Source: Petrotoga mexicana DSM 14811 (lineage in GTDB: Bacteria > Thermotogota > Thermotogae > Petrotogales > Petrotogaceae). Taken from it: a DNA stretch of 64,000 bases. Both the position numbers and the translations under genes were made by a program. Below are positions 1 through 7,621 of this stretch, one piece after another (the stretch's first letter is position 1; every line of letters starts with the position of its first letter). The stretch lies in the NCBI RefSeq assembly GCF_002895565.1, contig NZ_AZRN01000001.1:1-64000 (forward strand). The letters run 5' to 3'. The notes below the pieces were generated by a model, which was not told the DNA's origin, did not search any database, and worked only from the letters and a program-made list of their open reading frames with translations.

Positions 1-58
1 CCCTCCGCCCCGCTCCCCACCCGTTTTGGTTCTTGGGGGTTTGGGGGTTCACCCCCAA
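1..58. repeat. Dispersed repeat fragment plus G-rich hairpin
   Basis: Bases 1-29 are the reverse complement of the GGGTGGGGAGCGGGG module of the repeat family found throughout this window, and this is the only copy seen in that orientation. It is followed by a hairpin with stem TTGGGGG (41-47) and CCCCCAA (52-58) around a TTCA loop. The hairpin ends in AACGT, as does a similar hairpin at 15117-15135. No gene is visible here. Confidence 0.6.
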
Positions 59-119
59 CGTGTAATGATAGCACAAAAAATATGAAAATTAGTAAATTAT
101 GAAAATAAGAAAAAAATTG

Positions 120-128
120 TGGTAAAAT
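120..128 (+). promoter_or_regulatory. Possible extended -10 promoter of cinA
   Basis: TGGTAAAAT (120-128) fits an extended -10 element about 40 bases before the cinA start. No convincing -35 hexamer lies 17 bases upstream, so this is a weak call. Confidence 0.3.
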
Positions 129-169
129 ATAGTGATTTAGTTTAGCTAAAACATTTAGGAGTGACAACA

Positions 170-1381
170 TTGAAGTCTTGTATAATTGCAACAGGTAATG
201 AACTAACAGAAGGTATTATATTAGACAAAAATTCAAAATACCTTGCTGAAAAGCTCAAAAATACAGGATATGATACCTTAAAAATAACAAATGTAAAAGA
301 TGATTTATCTTTGATAAAATTATCCATTGAAGAATCATTAAAAATGTGTGATAAAATATTTATAACAGGTGGATTGGGACCTACAGAAGACGATTTAACA
401 GTTCAAGCTGTTTCTGAAAGTTGTAATATAGATATTGTATTTAATGAAGATTTATTTGAGAAAATAAACCAGTATTATTACAACAAAACAGAAAAACACC
501 TAAGTATTTTAAAGAAACAAAGTTACGTTTTAAAAAATGCTGATATACTGCAAAATCCAATAGGAAGTGCACCAGGACAAAAAGTTCAGGTTAAAGGTAA
601 AATTATTTATTTATTACCCGGACCATATAATGAGATGAAAGCAATCTTTGATACGTATATATATAATGAATTAAAAAGTAATATGAAAAAAGATCATGTA
701 GAATATTCCCTTTATTTTTATGGTTTAACAGAAGCTGAGTTAATGCAAGAGGTTTCAGTTATCTTAAAAAATTATGATTACTCTACTAAAATTGAAGAAT
801 ATGTTGGTCCAAGTTTAAGAATTAGAATGCAAAAAAATGACAATTTCGAACCTATATTGGAAAAGATACTATCTCAATTTAGTAAGTATTTTATTGGTTT
901 TAAAAATTTAGAAAATACTTTATTTGAAGCATTAATGGGATCTTCAAAAACACTTTCTTTTGCTGAGTCATGTACCGGAGGGATGCTTTCGGATACATTG
1001 GTATCCGTTCCAGGTGCTTCTAATGTGCTTAAAGGTGCAGTGGTAACGTATTCTAATGACTCAAAAGTAAAATTATTGAACGTTAAAAAAGAAACGATAG
1101 GGAAATATGGAGCTGTGAGCGAAGAAACCGTCAAAGAAATGGCCTATGGTTTAAAGAAAATTATGGAAAGCGATATCTGTGTATCTGTTAGTGGCATAGC
1201 AGGGCCAAGCTCTGGAAGTGAGCAAAAACCTGTTGGCACAGTTTGGTTTGGTTTTCTCACTAACCAAGATTTTGTTGCCGTAAAAGAAGTTTTTTCAGGG
1301 GAACGGGATGAAATTCGAAAAAGAGCCACTTACTATGCTTTTTGGAATATTTTAAATTTGGTTCGAAATCAAAATCCTTAG
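170..1381 (+). CDS. cinA: CinA family protein (nicotinamide mononucleotide deamidase-like)
   Basis: The N-terminal half is a molybdopterin-binding-like (MoCF) domain with the typical opening (I-I-A-T-G-N-E-L) and the T-G-G-L-G-P-T-x-D-D motif. The C-terminal half (about residues 240-397) is the CinA amidohydrolase domain, with A-E-S-C-T-G-G and V-S-G-I-A-G-P-S. In other bacteria such proteins deamidate NMN and some are linked to competence or DNA damage. TTG at 170 is preferred over the in-frame GTG at 161, because the ribosome site AGGAG (157-161) is 8 bases before it and would overlap the GTG. The length (about 403 residues) is normal. It lies just upstream of cheA, but a shared function is not implied. 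Confidence 0.9.
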   Translation: MKSCIIATGNELTEGIILDKNSKYLAEKLKNTGYDTLKITNVKDDLSLIKLSIEESLKMCDKIFITGGLGPTEDDLTVQAVSESCNIDIVFNEDLFEKINQYYYNKTEKHLSILKKQSYVLKNADILQNPIGSAPGQKVQVKGKIIYLLPGPYNEMKAIFDTYIYNELKSNMKKDHVEYSLYFYGLTEAELMQEVSVILKNYDYSTKIEEYVGPSLRIRMQKNDNFEPILEKILSQFSKYFIGFKNLENTLFEALMGSSKTLSFAESCTGGMLSDTLVSVPGASNVLKGAVVTYSNDSKVKLLNVKKETIGKYGAVSEETVKEMAYGLKKIMESDICVSVSGIAGPSSGSEQKPVGTVWFGFLTNQDFVAVKEVFSGERDEIRKRATYYAFWNILNLVRNQNP

Positions 1382-1419
1382 AAAAGGGTAAGAATACTTT
1401 GAAATAGGAGGGGATAGAA

Positions 1420-3441
1420 TTGTCGAATTACGATGTGTATTTAAATGTCTTTTTAGAGGAATCTAAAGAAAATATTCAAGAACTTAATGATCTTCTACTT
1501 GAACTTGAAAAAGATAAAAGTAATCTAGAAATAATAAACAATATTTTCAGAGTAATCCACACCTTAAAAGGTATGGCGGGTACAATGGAGTTTGATACGT
1601 TGGCTAAATTTTCACATAAATTGGAAAATGTATTAGATTCATTAAGAAATAAAAAGATTGACTTAACCGATGATCTGATGGATTTTTTGTTTAAAGCTTC
1701 TGATGCATTAGAAGAGAGCATTTCAGATATAGCCCAAGGGGGAAATGGCGGTATAGAAAAACTGGAAAAATTGTTGGACAAAATTGACTTATATGGAGAA
1801 TTAGCTGGTTCGTCTAAACCACCTAAGGATAAAACAACTGAAAAAGAAGAAAATACAGGTAAACAGAGTAACGACATTTATTCCAAAATGGGCGAAGAAA
1901 CTAAGGAACTTTTAGAGGATGTTTTCAAAAAAGCAAAAGAAAGGAATCTAAACTTTTTAATTTTGAAGGTTATTTTAGAGGATGGTGTACAGTTAAAGCA
2001 GGCAAGAGCTTACGCTATACATCACAAATTAGAAGACAACGGTTGTGAGATAGTTTATACGTATCCTAGTGTTGAAGAGATAGAAAAAGAGAATTTTGAT
2101 AAAGAGTTGATTTTTGGTGTTGTTACCTCTAAAAGTATTGGAGAGATAGCAGAGCTCGTCAATAAAGTTGCCGAAGTGGAATCGGTTTATGTAGATGAAT
2201 TTTCAACGAACAATCTCTTTAGATCAAAAGAAATGAATGAGGACGAGGAAAAAGAATCAAATCAAAAGGGTGTAGAGAACAATAAAAAAGAAGTTAAGCT
2301 TTCGAAAAGTATAAGAGTAGATATAAACAAATTGGATGATTTAATGAATTTAATGGCTGAACTCGTTATAGCTCGAAGTAGAATCATTGAAACTTTAAGT
2401 AAGTACGATGTAAAAGAAGTAGATGAAAGTTTAACACAACTCTCAAGGATAACATTAGATCTTCAGAATGTTGTTATGAAAATTAGAATGGTTCCTGTCG
2501 CATTTGTCTTCAATAGATTTCCGAGACTTGTACGAGATCTTGCAAAAGAGGTGGGCAAAAAAGTGAACTTTGTGATCCAAGGAGAAGAAACAGAATTAGA
2601 TAGAACTGTAGTTGATGAAATAGGTGAACCATTAGTTCATTTATTACGGAACTCCATAGATCATGGTATAGAAGGCCCTCATGAGCGTTTGGCCAAAGGT
2701 AAACCTGAAACCGGAACTTTGAAGTTATCAGCTAGGCATGAAGGTAACGGAGTTATCATAGAAGTCGAAGATGATGGAAAAGGGTTCGATAAAAATGAGA
2801 TACTCCGCACTGCTATAAATAAGGGGTTGACTAGCTCATCAGAAGCATCGAAATTAAGCGATGAGGAAATATACAATTTCGTCTTTTTACCAGGGTTTTC
2901 TACTAAAACAGTTTCTACAGAATTGTCAGGTAGAGGAGTTGGAATGGATGTAGTTAAAAGCACTATAGAGAGTTTGAAGGGGACTATTTCTTTGGAAACA
3001 AAAAAGGAAAAAGGTACAAAGATAAGTATTAGTTTGCCTCTTACCTTGGCAATTATCGAAGCTCTTTTAATAACTGTAAATGAGCATGTTTATGCTATAC
3101 CTATTGCCAACATTGATACGACTCAAAGAATAAGTGATGGTGAGTTAAAGGTTGTCCAAGGTCAAGAAGTTTTCCTTTTGAGAGGAGAAGTAATGCCTAT
3201 AGTGCGTTTAAGGAAGTTATTTGGTTATGAAAAGAAAAATGATTCTTCTAACGAATATATTATTATTGTGAAAGTGGGAAACAAAAAGTATGGGGTTGTT
3301 GTCGATAAATTATTAGGTCAAGATGATATAGTGATTAAATCTTTGGGATCTTTGCTGAATGATGTAAAGGAGTTTAGCGGAGGTGCAATTTTAGGAGACG
3401 GGAGAATAGCTCTAATATTGGATGTAGCTTCTCTAATATAA
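1420..3441 (+). CDS. cheA: Chemotaxis histidine kinase CheA
   Basis: CheA autophosphorylates in response to chemoreceptors and passes phosphate to CheY. The domains in order are: P1 phosphotransfer domain with the phospho-accepting His47 in I-H-T-L-K-G; P2-like domain (about 155-270); P3 dimerisation domain (about 295-360); P4 ATPase with the N-box L-L-R-N-S-I-D-H-G, the G1 box D-D-G-K-G-F-D, P-G-F-S-T-K and [10 protein letters not shown]; and a C-terminal CheW-like P5 domain. The TTG start is supported by a strong TAGGAGGGGA ribosome site at about 1405-1413. The 673-residue length is typical. It heads the cheA-cheW-cheY block. No cheB or cheR lies in the window. Confidence 0.97.
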   Translation: MSNYDVYLNVFLEESKENIQELNDLLLELEKDKSNLEIINNIFRVIHTLKGMAGTMEFDTLAKFSHKLENVLDSLRNKKIDLTDDLMDFLFKASDALEESISDIAQGGNGGIEKLEKLLDKIDLYGELAGSSKPPKDKTTEKEENTGKQSNDIYSKMGEETKELLEDVFKKAKERNLNFLILKVILEDGVQLKQARAYAIHHKLEDNGCEIVYTYPSVEEIEKENFDKELIFGVVTSKSIGEIAELVNKVAEVESVYVDEFSTNNLFRSKEMNEDEEKESNQKGVENNKKEVKLSKSIRVDINKLDDLMNLMAELVIARSRIIETLSKYDVKEVDESLTQLSRITLDLQNVVMKIRMVPVAFVFNRFPRLVRDLAKEVGKKVNFVIQGEETELDRTVVDEIGEPLVHLLRNSIDHGIEGPHERLAKGKPETGTLKLSARHEGNGVIIEVEDDGKGFDKNEILRTAINKGLTSSSEASKLSDEEIYNFVFLPGFSTKTVSTELSGRGVGMDVVKSTIESLKGTISLETKKEKGTKISISLPLTLAIIEALLITVNEHVYAIPIANIDTTQRISDGELKVVQGQEVFLLRGEVMPIVRLRKLFGYEKKNDSSNEYIIIVKVGNKKYGVVVDKLLGQDDIVIKSLGSLLNDVKEFSGGAILGDGRIALILDVASLI

Positions 3442-3459
3442 TAAATAATTTAAATACCC

Positions 3460-3490
3460 TAGCTGCGGGTCGAAGGGGCACTAAAGCAAG
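3460..3490 (+). repeat. Short fragment of the dispersed repeat family
   Basis: The stretch around 3461-3486 (AGCTGCGGGTCGAAGGGGCA and following bases) matches the GGGCTGCGGGGCGAAGGGGCGCTAA module seen elsewhere. It lies in the 101-base cheA-cheW gap, so the family also enters the flagellar operon. Confidence 0.5.
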
Positions 3491-3542
3491 TTTTATATCT
3501 TCAAAAGTAGTATATAAATAGTTGTAAAAGAGGGGGAAATAT

Positions 3543-3971
3543 ATGATGGAAGACGTGCTTTCTTTCAAAATTGTGGATCAAGAATATGCTTTGCCAGTAG
3601 AGAATATAGAAAGTGTTGTAGATAAGGCTGATGTAACACCCGTTCCGAATTCAAAATACTTCCTAGTTGGTTTAATTAATTTAAGGGGAAGAATAGTTCC
3701 TGTTATCGAATTAACTAAAATTTTAGGGATTGATGTTCCCGATGACCACATTTATGAAAATATCCTTGTGTTAAAAATAAACGAAGAGGAGATAGGAATG
3801 TATGTGGATGATGTTGAAAACGTTCTTTCCATCGATCCCACCAAGTTAGAAAAATTTCAATCAAAAGAGTCTGTTTACTCAGATAAAGTTAAAGGGGTTA
3901 TAAAGATAGAAAATAGGTTGATTGTATATCTAGATTTAGAAAGTATCTTAGAAGCCGAGTTTAAAAAATAA
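3543..3971 (+). CDS. cheW: Chemotaxis coupling protein CheW
   Basis: A 142-residue single-domain CheW protein, which links chemoreceptors to CheA. Seen are the opening F-K-I-V-D-Q-E-Y-A-L-P-V, the central G-L-I-N-L-R-G-R-I-V-P-V-I-E-L that is diagnostic for the family, and the C-terminal V-K-G-V-I-K-I. ATG at 3543 and ATG at 3546 are both possible after the GAGGGGG site (about 3530-3536). It lies between cheA and cheY, apparently in one operon. Confidence 0.95.
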   Translation: MMEDVLSFKIVDQEYALPVENIESVVDKADVTPVPNSKYFLVGLINLRGRIVPVIELTKILGIDVPDDHIYENILVLKINEEEIGMYVDDVENVLSIDPTKLEKFQSKESVYSDKVKGVIKIENRLIVYLDLESILEAEFKK

Positions 3972-3999
3972 AAATTTTAAAGTCTTCGGAGGTGTTTTA

Positions 4000-4359
4000 A
4001 TGGGTAAAACTGTCTTAATAGTAGATGATGCAGCTTTTATGAGAATGATGCTTAAAGACATCTTAACGAAAGGAAACTATGAAGTAGTGGGAGAAGCTAG
4101 CAACGGTCAAGAAGCTGTTGAAAAGTATCAAGAATTAAAACCCGATTTTGTCACGATGGATATAACTATGCCTGTTAAAGATGGTATTCAAGCTACAAAA
4201 GAAATAATGAAAATAGACCCCAACGCCAAGATTATAGTTTGTAGCGCCATGGGGCAACAAGCTATGGTTATAGAGTCCATTCAGGCTGGTGCAAAAGATT
4301 TTATTGTGAAACCATTTCAAGCTAATAGGGTTATAGAAGCTTTACAAAAGTTGGAGTAG
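4000..4359 (+). CDS. cheY: Chemotaxis response regulator CheY
   Basis: A 119-residue stand-alone receiver domain that binds the flagellar switch when phosphorylated. The acidic pair is Asp9/Asp10, the phospho-acceptor is Asp54 (T-M-D-I-T-M-P), the switch Ser is Ser82 (V-C-S-A-M) and the conserved Lys is Lys104 (V-K-P-F). There is no output domain. A CGGAGGTG ribosome site precedes the ATG. CheC and CheD, encoded about 9 kb downstream, are expected to dephosphorylate it or modulate that step. Confidence 0.97.
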   Translation: MGKTVLIVDDAAFMRMMLKDILTKGNYEVVGEASNGQEAVEKYQELKPDFVTMDITMPVKDGIQATKEIMKIDPNAKIIVCSAMGQQAMVIESIQAGAKDFIVKPFQANRVIEALQKLE

Positions 4360-4364
4360 TTTAA

Positions 4365-4748
4365 ATGCCCACTGACTATGCAACTCCTAGTAGTAATTTG
4401 GTTAATGTGTCATTTTGGTTCGTAGCCATAATTTTACTCATCATACTTCTTGTGGTATTTTATTATATACTGGCTAAAACATTAAAAAAGGGACCTAAAA
4501 GTAAAGAAGTTAAGATGGTAAAAAAATATTATCTAGATAGGAATTTATATGTTGGAGTATTGAAAGTTTTTAAAGAATATTACATTATATTGGCTACTTC
4601 CAATTCTAGTGAAATAATAAGAAAGTTAGAAGAAGATGAGGTTCAGGAAATTATGAATGAACACCCTAAATTTCTTGAAACCTTTTCTAATATACTGAAA
4701 AAAGATAAAAATTCAAGGGGAAGGGAAGAAGAAAAATCAGAAAAGTAA
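4365..4748 (+). CDS. fliO: Flagellar export protein FliO-like
   Basis: A 127-residue protein with one strongly hydrophobic segment (about residues 16-36) followed by a charged cytoplasmic domain. This is the layout of FliO (FliZ), which helps FliP assemble in the export gate. Sequence similarity in this family is low, so the call relies mainly on size, topology and position directly before fliP. The tail is rich in Lys and Glu. Its 3' end overlaps the inferred start of fliP. Confidence 0.75.
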   Translation: MPTDYATPSSNLVNVSFWFVAIILLIILLVVFYYILAKTLKKGPKSKEVKMVKKYYLDRNLYVGVLKVFKEYYIILATSNSSEIIRKLEEDEVQEIMNEHPKFLETFSNILKKDKNSRGREEEKSEK

Positions 4749-5503
4749 AGACGATAATAACTCTTATTCTTTTTATCATATCTTTTAGTTTAGTTTTTTC
4801 TCAAAATACTCTTCAACTCCCAGGGGTAGATATACAGATAAACCCGAATGAAGAAGTTAATACTTTAACACCGACGTTGACAATACTTTTAATCGTAACC
4901 GTTTTGTCCTTAGCCCCAGGGTTTTTAATGTTATTTACTTCATTTACAAGAATAGTTGTTGTGTTAAGCTTTTTGAGACAGGCTATGGGCACCAGGCAAG
5001 CTCCTCCAAATCAAGTAATGTTGGCTTTGGCCCTTTTTTTAACCATAATGATAATGTTTCCTGTTTTTAATGGGGTGTATCAAGAGGCAATTATCCCGTA
5101 CAACCAAAATGAGATTGACTATCAAGAAGCAATACAAATTAGTTGGCAGCAATTCAAAGATTTCATGATTTCAGAGATTGTGGCACATAAAAATGAAGAT
5201 GATATCTATATGCTTTCATCTTCAATGAATATAGAGATAGATAATATCGAAGAAACTCCTTTTCAAATTCTGGTACCTGCCTTTGCAATAAGCGAGTTAG
5301 AAATCGCCTTTAAAATGAGTATATTACTCTATCTGCCTTTTATAATAGTAGATATGGTGGTAGCAAGTATTCTGTTATCTATGGGGATGATCATGATACC
5401 TCCGATTCTGATTTCTTTACCTTTTAAAATAATGATTTTCGTGATGGTAAACGGATGGGATCTCTTAATTGGAGGATTAGTAAGGAGTTTTGTGGGAGGA
5501 TGA
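4736..5503 (+). CDS. fliP: Flagellar export gate protein FliP, apparent ATC start
   Basis: FliP is a core component of the export gate in the basal-body membrane. Seen are L-A-P-G-F-L-M-L-F-T-S-F-T-R, A-P-P-N-Q-V and the C-terminal membrane helices. The first standard start codon in frame is TTG at 4877, but that would drop a conserved N-terminus. The frame stays open upstream to a stop at 4706 and encodes a good signal peptide (R-K-V-K, then a hydrophobic stretch ending S-L-V-F-S) and an L-Q-L-P-G-V motif. E. coli FliP has a comparable signal peptide and A-Q-L-P-G-I. No ATG, GTG or TTG exists in this frame before 4877. ATC at 4736, after the purine-rich GGGAAG, would give a protein starting M-R-K-V-K. 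It overlaps fliO by 13 bases. Identity is certain; the start is inferred. Confidence 0.9.
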   Translation: MRKVKTIITLILFIISFSLVFSQNTLQLPGVDIQINPNEEVNTLTPTLTILLIVTVLSLAPGFLMLFTSFTRIVVVLSFLRQAMGTRQAPPNQVMLALALFLTIMIMFPVFNGVYQEAIIPYNQNEIDYQEAIQISWQQFKDFMISEIVAHKNEDDIYMLSSSMNIEIDNIEETPFQILVPAFAISELEIAFKMSILLYLPFIIVDMVVASILLSMGMIMIPPILISLPFKIMIFVMVNGWDLLIGGLVRSFVGG

Positions 5504-5507
5504 TCTC

Positions 5508-5774
5508 ATGAGTGAAGAGGTACTAATAGAGATTTTTGAAAACGGTATAATGCTCTTTTTAAAAGTAGTCTCTCCAATTTTAATAATAAGTGTAGCGGTG
5601 GGGTTGATTATTAGTATCTTCCAAGCCGTTACACAGCTTCACGAACAGACGTTGACATTTGCACCTAAAATTATAATAACTTTTCTTTCGTTGGTTTTAA
5701 TGTTCTCGTGGATAATGCAAAACATATCAGATTTTTCATTCGAATTATTCACTTATTATTTGGGAATGATTTAG
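5508..5774 (+). CDS. fliQ: Flagellar export gate protein FliQ
   Basis: An 88-residue protein with two membrane segments, matching FliQ of the export gate. Seen are F-E-N-G-I-M-L-F-L-K near the start and the Q-A-V-T-Q-L-H-E-Q-T-L-T-F-A-P-K motif typical of the family. ATG at 5508 is chosen over the upstream in-frame TTG at 5490 because GGGAGGATGA lies just before the ATG and the length then fits. It begins 4 bases after fliP. Confidence 0.95.
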   Translation: MSEEVLIEIFENGIMLFLKVVSPILIISVAVGLIISIFQAVTQLHEQTLTFAPKIIITFLSLVLMFSWIMQNISDFSFELFTYYLGMI

Positions 5775-6548
5775 GTGGTGCTGGAAAATCTGACATACCA
5801 TCTATGGGTTTATTTTTTCATCTTTGCTAGGTTGGCTGGAATTACTTTTTTTATTCCTTTTTTTAGTACTCGTTTTGTTCCAGTTCATGTGAAAGTTTTT
5901 ATAACGCTTTTTATTTCTTATTTGGTGCTATTTGAGGTTAACGGAACTTTTCCTATAAATTCACCTCCTTTGTTGATAATTTTTTATTTGTTGATGAATT
6001 TTGTTTTTGGAAGTAGTGTAGGGTTAATAGCCAATATTTTGTTCTATGCCTTTCAATTTGCTGGAGAAACGATAGGTATACAAATGGGATTTGCAATGGC
6101 GAATGTTTTCGATCCTGTAACTAGCGACGAAGTCTCTTTAATTTCAGAGCTTTCATTTTTGTTCAGTATGTTGCTTTTTTTTATCCTTAAGGGGCCGTTA
6201 ATTTTATACTCAATAATTATTGATTCCTTCAACAAGGTTCCTGTGGTTTTTACTCTAGCACCTGATGGATTTATGGTTTTTTCTCAAAAATTATTCGATG
6301 TATTTACTATAGGCCTTCAGCTTTCGATGCCATTTATCGCATTTATGATCCTTTTGAAAGTTGCTTTGGGAATAGTTTCTAGATTGATACCTCAGGTAAA
6401 TGTTTTTATGGTTGGTATTCCACTAGAAATACTGGTAGGATTTTTACTTTTTTTAGGAGTGATATTGATTTGGGAAGATCAGTTTACTACTCTATTCTTT
6501 CAACTAATAGAATGGATGAAAAGTTCAATGATCCTTCTATTTCAATAA
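5775..6548 (+). CDS. fliR: Flagellar export gate protein FliR
   Basis: A 257-residue integral membrane protein with several hydrophobic helices, of the usual FliR length. Family signatures include the early F-A-R-L-A-G-I, the E-T-I-G-I-Q-M-G-F-A segment and F-D-P-V-T near residue 112. It starts directly after the fliQ stop with GTG-GTG; either codon could be used (5775 or 5778), preceded by TTTAGGTGG. Its 3' end overlaps flhB. Confidence 0.93.
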   Translation: MVLENLTYHLWVYFFIFARLAGITFFIPFFSTRFVPVHVKVFITLFISYLVLFEVNGTFPINSPPLLIIFYLLMNFVFGSSVGLIANILFYAFQFAGETIGIQMGFAMANVFDPVTSDEVSLISELSFLFSMLLFFILKGPLILYSIIIDSFNKVPVVFTLAPDGFMVFSQKLFDVFTIGLQLSMPFIAFMILLKVALGIVSRLIPQVNVFMVGIPLEILVGFLLFLGVILIWEDQFTTLFFQLIEWMKSSMILLFQ

Positions 6549-7603
6549 ACCTTCAACTTTTTGCAGATCCAGATAAAACTGAAGATCCCACACCTAGGCG
6601 ATTAGAAAAAGCTCGAGAAGAGGGAAACATCCCCCAATCGAACGAATTTAACATGGCAGTTAGTTTTTTGTCAATTTCGCTTTTTTTGTGGATAATATTT
6701 GAGCCCCTCCTTAATGATATTTTTAAGGTTTTTTACGATTATTTATCTTTAGATTTAGATTATTCACCAACAGATTTGCTTGGATATGAGATTACGGCAC
6801 ATATGAACTTATACATAAAATTGATACTGTTTTTTGTTGTTGCCGTGGTAGTTTCTTCCCTTTTGGGAATGATTCAAACCAAATTTTTATTTACTTTTAA
6901 ATCTTTAAAATTGGATCTGAGTAAGATAAACCCCATTAAAGGATTCAAAAGACTATTTTCTTTAAGATCTGTGGTGGAGCTAATTAAGTCTCTTTTAAAA
7001 CTAACCATATTAGGGTTGTTAACTTATAATATCATAAAAGCCAATTGGTATAAGATACTCTCGTTGGCGGAGGAAGAAACTTCTTTTTCCTTTAATGTGA
7101 TTTTTGATTTAGTTATTAATATACTGTTTCAATTAGGAATAGCCTTACTTCTTCTCAGTTTATTTGATTTTTGGTACCAGAGATATGAATATAAAAAAGA
7201 GCTAAAAATGAGCAATTATGAGGTCAAACAAGAACGAAAGGAAATAGAAGGAAACCCAGAAATTAAACAAAGGCAAAGAGAATTGATGAGAAATTTAGCA
7301 AGAAGTAGAATGATGCAAAAAGTACCTGAAGCGGACGTTGTTGTTACCAATCCTACTCATTATGCTGTAGCGATAGAGTACAAACCTGAAGAAATGCAGG
7401 CTCCAATAGTTGTAGCAAAAGGAAAAGATGAAGTCGCCTTTAAGATAAGAGAAATTGCCTTTAAACATGGAATCCCAATCTTAGAAAGACCTGCTTTGGC
7501 AAGAAAAATTTATGAGAAAGTTGACTTAAACGAAGAAATACCAGAAGACCTATACACCTTAGTTGCAGAAGTACTAGCTTATGTCTACAAACTCAGTTAT
7601 TAA
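6470..7603 (+). CDS. flhB: Flagellar export switch protein FlhB
   Basis: FlhB switches export specificity after cleaving itself. Seen are the N-terminal K-T-E-D-P-T-P-R-R-L-E-K-A-R-E-E-G signature, four membrane helices, and the autocleavage motif N-P-T-H (residues 294-297 from this start). Two starts are possible. TTG at 6470 has a good AGGAG site (6455-6459) and overlaps fliR by 79 bases. ATG at 6512 overlaps by 37 bases but lacks a ribosome site. The common family length (about 350-380) allows both. Confidence 0.93.
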   Translation: MGRSVYYSILSTNRMDEKFNDPSISINLQLFADPDKTEDPTPRRLEKAREEGNIPQSNEFNMAVSFLSISLFLWIIFEPLLNDIFKVFYDYLSLDLDYSPTDLLGYEITAHMNLYIKLILFFVVAVVVSSLLGMIQTKFLFTFKSLKLDLSKINPIKGFKRLFSLRSVVELIKSLLKLTILGLLTYNIIKANWYKILSLAEEETSFSFNVIFDLVINILFQLGIALLLLSLFDFWYQRYEYKKELKMSNYEVKQERKEIEGNPEIKQRQRELMRNLARSRMMQKVPEADVVVTNPTHYAVAIEYKPEEMQAPIVVAKGKDEVAFKIREIAFKHGIPILERPALARKIYEKVDLNEEIPEDLYTLVAEVLAYVYKLSY

Positions 7604-7621
7604 ATCATTGGGAGGTTAGCG

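Noticed and set aside
874-1134. Minus-strand open frame opposite cinA, and many similar ones opposite other genes
   Set aside because: These are antisense shadows of strongly supported coding genes, without ribosome sites or recognisable products.
4877-5503. fliP starting at TTG 4877
   Set aside because: It would lose the signal peptide and L-P-G motif that are encoded just upstream in frame, and no ribosome site precedes it.
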